A stretch of 13,634 nucleotides of DNA, taken from assembly GCA_944338265.1 (NCBI GenBank), contig CALVLO010000021.1:1-13634 (forward strand), in the 5' to 3' direction. Positions 6,873 to 13,100 of the stretch are shown here, in pieces. The notes beneath the pieces are model-generated. The model was not told the origin of the DNA, did not search any database, and worked only from the letters and a program-made list of their open reading frames with translations. Within the stretch, counting starts at the first letter, position 1. Every line of letters starts with the position of its first letter. Position numbers and translations under genes: made by a program. This DNA is from an uncultured Clostridia bacterium. Its GTDB lineage: Bacteria; Bacillota; Clostridia; Christensenellales; Borkfalkiaceae.

Positions 6873-7491
6873 GCGGAAAGGGCGAAAAATATGCTGCCTT
6901 CTCAAAAATTTGTACTCTTCCGTTGAGCGCCTCTGTAAGATGGGCGCAGAACGCCTCCGCCTCCCCCGCGCGCACCTGCACGAGAAGGGCGGCATCCTCT
7001 GCAAAGCGGCGCTCTTTGACGATGCACCGCCCCTCCGCGGCGCGCAGCAGTGCGTTGACTTCGGGGTACCCCACGCGCAGCTCCAGCTCACGGCAGAGAT
7101 CGTAGAGGCACTTCTCCGCCCCGTCCGCCGCCTCCGCCGCGGCAGAGGCATAGGCGCGCGTGAGCCCGCCCGCACCGAGCTTGATGCCGCCGAAATAGCG
7201 CACGACGGCGACCGCCGTCTCATAAAGCCCCTGCGCCTTGATGACGCTTAAAATGGGCATCCCCGCCGTGCCCTGCGGCTCGCCGTCATCGGAAAAGCGC
7301 TGCAAATTGCCGAGGCTGTCGGCGACAAAGCCGTAGCAGACGTGCGTCGCGAGCGGGTGCTCCGCGCGCACGCCCGCCAAAAAGGCACGCGCCTCCTCTT
7401 CCCCCGCGGTATGCGCGGCGTAGGCGAGGAAGCGCGACTTTTCGACGACCCTCTCGCAGACATGGGTACCCGAAATGCTCTTATAACTCAT
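6862..7491 (-). CDS. YigZ/IMPACT family protein (UPF0029)
   Basis: A 209-residue cytosolic protein of the YigZ/YvyE/IMPACT family, close to the roughly 204-residue length of E. coli YigZ. Seen motifs are EKSRFLAYA (17-25), DDGEPQGTAGMPIL (68-81) and RYFGGIKLGAGGL (98-110), which define the Impact N-terminal domain (about 17-122). A DUF1949-like ferredoxin-fold C-terminal domain (about 136-195) follows. The molecular role in bacteria is poorly defined; eukaryotic IMPACT acts in GCN2 translational stress control. The start at 7491 is chosen because MSYKSISGTHVCERVVEKSR matches the family N-terminus; a longer open frame to 7566 gives Arg/Pro-rich shadow sequence inside tyrS. The ATG overlaps the tyrS end by 11 nt with no ribosome binding site visible, so translation is probably coupled to tyrS. 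It is therefore expected to share the tyrS promoter and attenuator. Confidence 0.9.
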   Translation of the reverse strand: MSYKSISGTHVCERVVEKSRFLAYAAHTAGEEEARAFLAGVRAEHPLATHVCYGFVADSLGNLQRFSDDGEPQGTAGMPILSVIKAQGLYETAVAVVRYFGGIKLGAGGLTRAYASAAAEAADGAEKCLYDLCRELELRVGYPEVNALLRAAEGRCIVKERRFAEDAALLVQVRAGEAEAFCAHLTEALNGRVQIFEKAAYFSPFPLEK

Positions 7492-8680
7492 TGCAAATAA
7501 TTTTAAGGCGCACCTTCTTGCCCTTGAAGAGGGTGAACGGGAAGGCGGGCAGCGGTGCGGCGGCATCCGTCACCTTTTCGCCGTTTACGGTAACGCCGCC
7601 CTGCTCGACGAGCCTGCGCGCCTCGCCGTTGGACTTGCACAGCCCCGCCGCAAGCAGCGCATCGAGCACCGTCTTTGCCGAAGCGGGGATGGCGCGCTCG
7701 GGCATCTCCCCCTCGCCGCCGAATGCGGCGTGCGCCTCTGCCTCGGCTGCCTTTGCCTTCTCCTCGCCGTGGACGAGCTTGGTGAGCTCGAAGGCGAGCA
7801 CCTCCTTGGCGCGGTTGATGCGCTCATCCTTGTGCGCGCAGAGGGAAGCGATCTCCTCCAAAGGCAGGAAGGTGAGGAGCTTTAAGCATTTTTCCACGTC
7901 GGCATCGTCGGTATTGCGCCAATATTGGTAGAACTCATACGGGCTCGTCTTGTTCTCGTCCAGCCAGACGGCGCCCTTCTGCGTCTTGCCCATCTTCTTG
8001 CCCTCGCTTGTGGTGAGCAGGGTAAACGTTACGGCGAATGCCGCCTTGCGCTCCTTTCTGCGGATGAGATCGGCGCCCGCCAAAATGTTGCTCCACTGGT
8101 CGTCTCCCCCCATCTGCAAGAGGCACCCGTACTTGCGGTTTAGGACGAGGAAATCATACGCCTGCATGAGCATATAGTTAAATTCGAGGAAGGTGAGCCC
8201 CTTCTCCATGCGCGAGCGGTAGCACTCCGCCGTGAGCATCTTGTTGACGGAAAAGTACGCGCCGATATCGCGCAAAAAGTCCACATAATTGAGGTTCAGG
8301 AGCCAATCTGCATTGTTGACGACGATGGCACCGTTCTTCCCCTCAAAGCGGATAAAGCGCGCCATCTGCTTTTTGAAGCACTCCACATGGTGCTCCACCG
8401 TCTCGCGCGTCATCATCGTGCGCATATCCGTTCTGCCCGAGGGATCGCCGATCATGCCCGTGCCGCCGCCGATGAGAATGATGGGACGGTGCCCCGCATC
8501 CTGCATATGGCGCATGGCGATGAGTGTTAAAAAGTGCCCCACATGCAGGCTGTCTGCCGTCGGATCGAACCCGATATAAAAGGGAACGCTCTCGCTCCCG
8601 AGCTTTTCGTAGAGTTCCTCTTCGTACACCGTCTGCTTGATAAAGCCCCGCGCGCGCAGGGCGTCCATCACGTTCTGCAT
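7481..8680 (-). CDS. tyrS: Tyrosyl-tRNA synthetase
   Basis: A class Ic aminoacyl-tRNA synthetase that charges tRNA-Tyr with tyrosine using ATP in the cytosol. It has 399 residues, typical of bacterial TyrRS. Seen are the HIGH signature as HVGH (46-49) within FDPTADSLHVGHF, the tyrosine pocket YxxxQxxD (169-176), GGDDQWSN (191-198), the KMSKS loop as KKMGKT (228-233), and a C-terminal S4 RNA-binding domain (about 335-397, GEARRLVEQGGVTVNGEKV). The start ATG at 8680 is preceded by an AGAGGAGA ribosome binding site (8686-8693). Upstream lies a 150-nt leader with a Tyr-rich peptide and an intrinsic terminator, arguing for attenuation control by charged tRNA-Tyr. It overlaps the following yigZ-like gene by 11 nt, forming a two-gene operon. 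Confidence 0.97.
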   Translation of the reverse strand: MQNVMDALRARGFIKQTVYEEELYEKLGSESVPFYIGFDPTADSLHVGHFLTLIAMRHMQDAGHRPIILIGGGTGMIGDPSGRTDMRTMMTRETVEHHVECFKKQMARFIRFEGKNGAIVVNNADWLLNLNYVDFLRDIGAYFSVNKMLTAECYRSRMEKGLTFLEFNYMLMQAYDFLVLNRKYGCLLQMGGDDQWSNILAGADLIRRKERKAAFAVTFTLLTTSEGKKMGKTQKGAVWLDENKTSPYEFYQYWRNTDDADVEKCLKLLTFLPLEEIASLCAHKDERINRAKEVLAFELTKLVHGEEKAKAAEAEAHAAFGGEGEMPERAIPASAKTVLDALLAAGLCKSNGEARRLVEQGGVTVNGEKVTDAAAPLPAFPFTLFKGKKVRLKIICNEL

Positions 8681-8709
8681 AGTTTCTCCTCTCTTTGCTC
8701 TTTTCGTAC

Positions 8710-8740
8710 AAAAAAACGGCTCACGCCGCGCGTAAACCGT
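8710..8740 (-). terminator. Attenuator terminator in the tyrS leader
   Basis: On the minus strand, arm ACGGTTTACGC (8740-8730) pairs with GCGTGAGCCGT (8726-8716). This gives 11 continuous pairs including two G-U, a 3-nt loop and a run of seven T (8716-8710). It lies 16 nt before the tyrS ribosome binding site and after the leader peptide, the position expected for a conditional terminator. Its 5' arm overlaps both candidate antiterminator pairings. Confidence 0.88.
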
Positions 8741-8767
8741 CCGTTGCCCCGTCTTCTCTACGCGCGG
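8726..8767 (-). promoter_or_regulatory. Candidate antiterminator stem B of the tyrS leader
   Basis: On the minus strand CCGCGCGTA (8767-8759) is the exact reverse complement of TACGCGCGG (8734-8726), 9 bp with a 24-nt loop. The 3' arm occupies the loop and upper 5' arm of the terminator, so the two structures exclude each other. The 5' arm starts 8 nt after the leader-peptide stop, so a ribosome sitting on the stop codon would cover part of it, while one stalled at the Tyr codons would not. Confidence 0.65.
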
Positions 8768-8785
8768 AAAGAGTATTACGGACAG
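8737..8785 (-). promoter_or_regulatory. Candidate antiterminator stem A of the tyrS leader
   Basis: On the minus strand CTGTCCGT (8785-8778), at the end of the leader peptide frame, can form 8 pairs (one G-U) with ACGGACGG (8744-8737). The 3' arm includes the ACGG base of the terminator's 5' arm. The 5' arm overlaps hairpin 1, so pairing would depend on ribosome position. Stems A and B interleave, so they are alternatives or a pseudoknot. Confidence 0.5.
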
Positions 8786-8794
8786 ACGTAATAC
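8773..8794 (-). promoter_or_regulatory. Leader hairpin 1 over the Tyr codons
   Basis: GTATTACG (8794-8787) and CGTAATAC (8780-8773) are perfect reverse complements around a 6-nt loop. The 5' arm contains the adjacent TAT TAC codons of the leader peptide and the 3' arm contains its TAA stop. This matches the 1:2 pause hairpin of biosynthetic attenuators. Confidence 0.75.
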
Positions 8795-8832
8795 AAATAG
8801 CCGTAGATTGCAACTGCGAGCGAATGTTTCAT
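8776..8832 (-). CDS. Tyrosine-rich leader peptide of the tyrS attenuator
   Basis: An 18-residue open frame, MKHSLAVAIYGYLYYVCP, ending in TAA. Four of the last nine residues are Tyr (codons TAC, TAT, TAT, TAC), and the two adjacent ones fall in the 5' arm of hairpin 1. This fits a regulatory peptide whose translation rate reports charged tRNA-Tyr. The ATG is preceded only by AAGGGC after the -10 box, so the A at 8832 is the predicted first nucleotide of the mRNA; translation would be leaderless. There is no alternative in-frame start before the Tyr codons. It lies 95 nt upstream of tyrS on the same strand. Confidence 0.8.
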   Translation of the reverse strand: MKHSLAVAIYGYLYYVCP

Positions 8833-8838
8833 GCCCTT

Positions 8839-8867
8839 ATTATACACCGCGGGAAGCGCTTTGTCAA
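8839..8867 (-). promoter_or_regulatory. tyrS promoter
   Basis: TTGACA (8862-8867) and TATAAT (8839-8844) on the minus strand are both perfect consensus with exactly 17 bp between them. This is the strongest promoter sequence in the window. The predicted +1 falls at 8832, the A of the leader-peptide ATG. Confidence 0.92.
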
Positions 8868-8899
8868 ACAGCTGCGCGGAAAAGTGTAAAATTTTCCCC

Positions 8900-9079
8900 T
8901 CAGACGGGCGCCTCCTGCCGCACTGCGGGCGCGGCAAGACCTTGCATCGCACAAAGGCGGGCAAATGCCCCCTCAAAGGAGCCATCTTGGCGGAGCTGTT
9001 CCGCAAGCTGCAAATTGCGCGCGGCGTATACGGCGCGGCGCTTGTCCTCGAGAAATTTTTCCATAGAGAGCGTTTTCAT
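8900..9079 (-). CDS. Small hypothetical protein (59 residues)
   Basis: I do not recognise this protein. It begins MKTLSMEKFLEDKRRAVYAA and ends in TGA; it is soluble, Glu/Arg/Ala-rich and probably helical, with no signal peptide or membrane segment. The codon pattern (G/C in most third positions, few rare codons) looks like that of neighbouring real genes. The start is uncertain: in-frame ATGs lie at 9100, 9097, 9079 and 9064. GGGAG is present but only about 1 nt before the 9079 ATG, and a possible -10 TAGAAT sits immediately upstream, so this too could be near-leaderless. It is divergent from the WYL regulator gene, whose operator-like palindrome lies at 9104-9118, and ends 32 nt before the tyrS promoter. 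Confidence 0.5.
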   Translation of the reverse strand: MKTLSMEKFLEDKRRAVYAARNLQLAEQLRQDGSFEGAFARLCAMQGLAAPAVRQEAPV

Positions 9080-9102
9080 ACTCCCTATTCTACGCATCAT
9101 AC

Positions 9103-9131
9103 TTGACAGTTATTGTCATATATGATAAAAT
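9103..9131 (+). promoter_or_regulatory. Promoter of the WYL regulator gene
   Basis: TTGACA (9103-9108) and TAAAAT (9126-9131) are separated by 17 bp. The predicted start near 9138 leaves a short leader before the ATG at 9161. A palindrome overlaps the -35 and spacer. Confidence 0.7.
9104..9118. promoter_or_regulatory. Operator-like palindrome TGACA-N5-TGTCA
   Basis: TGACA (9104-9108) and TGTCA (9114-9118) form an inverted repeat that covers the -35 of the WYL regulator promoter. Such placement suggests autoregulation and possibly control of the divergent small gene. The binding protein is inferred from proximity only. Confidence 0.45.
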
Positions 9132-9160
9132 TTTTTTAAGAAATTTTTCGGGAGCACAGC

Positions 9161-10087
9161 ATGAAGTACGAGATCATGATCCATATCCTGTTCGACCTGC
9201 TCGCGCGGCGGCGCGTGAGCGCGGGCGAGCTGGCGGGAAAGTACGATATTTCCGTCCGTTCCGTGTATCGCTATATCGACGAGATGACCGTTGCGGGCAT
9301 TCCCATCGACGTGGCGCGGGGCAGCGGCGGCGGCATCTATATCTCCGATGCCTACAAACTCCCGCGCGGATTTATGACGCGGGAGGAATACACGCGGGCG
9401 ATAGACGCCATGCGGGCGATGGAGAGCGAACTCTCCGACCCCGTGCTCTCCTCCGCCATCCAAAAGCTCAGCGCGGCGGTCAAGGTGGAACACCGCGACC
9501 AAGCCATTGCGGGGAATATCCTTGTAGACAGCGGCACATGGGGCGGCGAGCGAAAATTTTCCGAGAAGCTGCGCCTTATCGAGCGCGCCATCGAGGAGCA
9601 GCGCGCCATTGAGATCGATTACGTCTCGCGTGAGGGCGAGCACACGCACAGGACCATCCTCCCCCATCTGTTGGTATACAAGCAAAACATTTGGTATCTC
9701 TACGCCTTCTGCTGCAAACGCAATGACTTCCGCCTCTTTAAGATCGGGCGCATGCGCACCATTGTGGAGACGGAGGAACGCTTTGAACGCACCCCCTTCA
9801 CGCGCGACGACGTGCCCCTCTCCTTTTGGACGGACGGCGAGAAGACGGTGGATGCCGTCTTCTCCCTCTCGCCCGATGTGCTGCCCTTTGCCGAGGAATG
9901 GCTGGGCATCGAGAACGTGCACCCGCAGGCAGACGGCAGCTACCGCGCCTCCGTTACCCTGCCGGACGACGATGCGCTTGTGGAAAAGATCTTATCCGCA
10001 GGCGCGGGCTTTAAGGTGCTCTCGCCCGCCTCGCTCGCCGAACGGGTCAAAACCGAAGCGGAGAAGATCTTCAAAGAATACGCATAA
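9161..10087 (+). CDS. HTH/WYL-domain transcriptional regulator (YafY/YobV type)
   Basis: A 308-residue DNA-binding regulator. An N-terminal HTH_11 winged helix (about 1-62) has the recognition helix in SVRSVYRYIDEM (31-42) and wing GSGGGIYI (54-61). A WYL domain (about 135-205) carries WYL as W178-Y179-L180 with RTILPHLLVY (164-173) and the RLFKIGRM motif (191-198). A C-terminal WCX-like extension (about 225-305) follows. WYL domains are ligand-sensing folds, and the family includes repressors and activators of stress, metabolic and defence genes; the ligand and targets here are unknown. GGGAG (9150-9154) lies 6 nt before the ATG. No adjacent co-directional gene exists, so the likely targets are its own promoter and perhaps the divergent small gene. 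A terminator follows 15 nt after the stop. Confidence 0.92.
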   Translation: MKYEIMIHILFDLLARRRVSAGELAGKYDISVRSVYRYIDEMTVAGIPIDVARGSGGGIYISDAYKLPRGFMTREEYTRAIDAMRAMESELSDPVLSSAIQKLSAAVKVEHRDQAIAGNILVDSGTWGGERKFSEKLRLIERAIEEQRAIEIDYVSREGEHTHRTILPHLLVYKQNIWYLYAFCCKRNDFRLFKIGRMRTIVETEERFERTPFTRDDVPLSFWTDGEKTVDAVFSLSPDVLPFAEEWLGIENVHPQADGSYRASVTLPDDDALVEKILSAGAGFKVLSPASLAERVKTEAEKIFKEYA

Positions 10088-10102
10088 ATCTTTTCGCAGC
10101 GC

Positions 10103-10133
10103 AAAAGCGGCATCCGCAAGGGATGCCGCTTTT
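10103..10133. terminator. Intrinsic terminator between the WYL gene and the surface protein gene
   Basis: GCGGCATCC (10107-10115) pairs with GGATGCCGC (10121-10129) around a 5-nt loop, extended by AAAA/TTTT to a 13-bp perfect stem. U tracts are short (four) on both sides. It lies between two convergent genes, so it can act in both directions. Confidence 0.82.
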
Positions 10134-10143
10134 ATATATTGTT

Positions 10144-13100
10144 TCAGTTATATACCGTAACAGATGGATCCTGCACTTCAACACTGCTGACGCCCGCTGC
10201 TACGCTTGTATCGTATTTCGCAAATAACGTTGCTTTCACGACGCATACGTCAACTCCGTTCAAACGATATATCAGCTGCACTTCGGCATAAATCTGATCG
10301 CAATAGGAAAATGCGCTTGCCCAATAGCTATGCGAAGCTTCGACCTCGGCAAATGTACCATTCGCAAACTGATCTGTCGTTGCGCTGGCATGATCTGTCA
10401 ACGCCAAACGGAAACGACACGTTACGGATGCTGCCAAAGCAAACTGATCGCTATATGCACCGCTAAGCGTTCCGCCTTCGACCGACACTTGCGCCGTATA
10501 ATAGAGCGTCTTATCAATTCCGCTCTTCTTCTCGCTGCGCTCGCCGACGATGGTGCCGCCCGTAATATCCTTCACCCACATTGCCTCTACGATCGTGGAG
10601 GCGCCGCCCGTGCCCGAGTATGCGAGCTCGGTCACCTTTTTGGGCGTGCCGTTTTCGAGCACATACCAACCGAGGAAGGTGTAGCCCTCCGCCGTCGGGG
10701 TCGCGTACAGCGTCGTTGCCTTGTCAAACTCTGCTGTAAACGATTTTGCCGCTTCTCCGCCCATCGAAAATTCGATGGTGCTGTTGTAGACAACGGTATC
10801 GGGCGTGAGCGCGATCTCGATGGTGCAGCCACCCGCTGTGTACGAGAAGGTGCTGTTCTGCCATTGGATGCGCCCATCGGTAAGCGTTGTGAGATCGAAG
10901 ATATTTTCGCCCTCCGTCACCTTCTGCTCCCGCACATCATCCCCGTACACGAACTTGATCGGTCTATCCTTAAACATCTGCACGGTGCGCGAATAGGTGC
11001 CGTCCGCGTTCTGCTTCCACGCGCTGCCAAGCGAGGCAGGCGCGATGATGGTGACGTTGTAAAGATCGGGGATCAAGCCGGAGATATCCTGCGTCTGATC
11101 CGTCTTCCCGCCCCATTCGTCGCCGGGGTTATCGAGCGTGAGGTTGGCATTGATGGAGAGCACGGAGATGCCCGTACCGACATCGAGCGCGCTCAATGCG
11201 CCGTTCGCGTTCGTCATGAGCCCGATGACGATATCGTCGAGTGCGCCCGTCAGTTCCTCTCCGTTGAGGACGAACTGCCAGCGCTTTGTGCCGCCGCCCT
11301 GATAGTTTGCATCGTAGGCATAGCCCGAGAGGATGCCCTTTACCTGCGAACCGAGGTCCTTCCCGCTGTTATCCGAAGAAGAACCGCCGACGTTATCGGG
11401 CAGGAAGCCCTTTACGGTGTTCGAGAAGTTGAGGATATAGGCGACCTGCCCCAAAATATCGCCCATAAAGGTCTCGAGCGTCATGGCGTTGCTGTCGCGA
11501 TAGGTGCCGTCCGACTTGCAGCGGCGCATATACACCATGTCGCCCTTGATGGTGAGCTCGGTATAGCCCGAAGAAGCGAACGCGATGCCGCCCAAGCCGC
11601 CCGTGCTGTACGAGATCTTGGCATTTGCGGTGACCTCGCCGTTTTCGCCGAAGGAGATGGCGAGCCCGTCGATCCCGAGCTCCGCCGAGCCGAACAGCCA
11701 ATCCAAACCATCGATCTTGATGGTGGCTTTGCCGCTGATATGGATGAGCTTGTTGAGTTCGTACTTGCCGCTCTCCGTCTTGTGCGTGGCGGAGCGGGCA
11801 ATCGCCTTGATGAGCTCATCCGCGCCCGCAAACTCAAATGCCATTGCATCGTCGAGCACGGCGTATTGCGTTCCGCCCTGCGTGATGGTCTTCGTCACAT
11901 TGTCGAGCGCGAGCGGCGAACGGGAGAAGCGGAAGGAGGCATCGGTGCAGCTATCGCCGCTGTAAATGCCGCCGAGCGTGACCTCGGAGAGGTAGCTTGC
12001 GCCGACCGCGCCCTCTTTGGTAAGCGTGACGGAGAGATCTTTCTTGCCGCTCCCGCCGAAGAGGAGATCGGAATCGAGGCGAAGATCGAACACCGTCTTA
12101 TCGCCGTTGCGCTTTAAGGTGAGTGCGGTGAGGTAGTTGCCCACAGCCGCCTTTGCCGCCGCTTCCGCCCCATCGCCCGCGACAACGGAACCGCCCGAGA
12201 GCAGATTCTCCAAGCCGAGCGTCTTGACGAGCATCTCACCGATGGCGCCCACCTGCCCGAGCTCTTCCCCGACGAGGCGCTTGGAGATGACGTACTCATC
12301 GATGGCATCGAAGAGGACGTTCACCGTATCTTCGGGAATGCCCGTCGAAATCATAAGATCTTTGAGCGGGGTCTCGACGAGCGAGATGCCGCTTGCAAGT
12401 AGCGTGAGAATCTCCCCCGCCGCCACCTTGAAGGTAAACGGATCGTACTGATCGCTATCGGGCTTATAGTGCGAGAGGATGACGTAGAAGACGGGTTCGT
12501 AAACAGCGCCCGCTTCCGTAGAGCCGTCATCGAACATCCAAAGTTCGAGGTAGAGATCGGATGCGGCGTCCGTCTTTGACAAGTCTTCCAGCCAAAGGTC
12601 GATATAGAGGAAGGCATTGGGGTTGGCAATGAGCGACTTGCCATCCTGATCGAGCGTAAAGAAGGGACCGCGCCCCTCGGAACCATCGAGGCTGCCCATG
12701 TGATAGGCAAGGCTGCCCTGCACGGCAAAGGTGCTGCTGCCGCTTTTTGCCGTCAGCGTCTCGAAGGAGAGCGCGACGTCGCCCGCGGAGACCGTCGCCA
12801 CGGCGGCACCTGCAAAGTCGATGAGTTCGACGAAGTCATCCACCGTGAGGAAATCTTTCTCGTTCCACTCGCGCACGTTGCCGTCCGAAGTGCCCGCCTT
12901 GAGCGAAGCCGTGAGCGTACAGGAGCCGAGCGCCGCCTCGGGAAGAAGCACGGTGAGCGCACCGTTCTTATAGCCGAGCTCCGCCGTAAACGCGCCGAGC
13001 GAAAGGGCGACAAACCCGCCGTTTTGCGGCGCAACGATGCTGAGATCGGCAAGGAGATCTTCGAGCGCGTTCCCCTCGCCCGTGCCGCCGAGCCCGTTCA

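Noticed and set aside
7492..7566. Longer N-terminus of the yigZ-like gene starting at 7566
   Set aside because: The extra 25 residues are Arg/Pro/Ser-rich shadow sequence inside the tyrS S4 domain and are absent from the family.
8681..8838. T-box riboswitch upstream of tyrS
   Set aside because: No T-box core sequence (the AGGGUGGnACCGCG type element) is present and the leader is short for one. The Tyr-rich peptide explains the terminator better.
8868..8899. GGAAAA/TTTTCC hairpin as terminator of the small gene
   Set aside because: The stem is short and AT-rich, the loop is 8 nt and no U tract follows, so it is not a convincing terminator.
10330..12117. Open frame of 595 codons on the plus strand, antisense to the surface protein gene
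   Set aside because: It is rich in Arg, Asp, His and Glu with no recognisable domain, and is what a GC-biased third codon position produces on the opposite strand. The minus-strand frame has an InlB repeat and spans the whole region.
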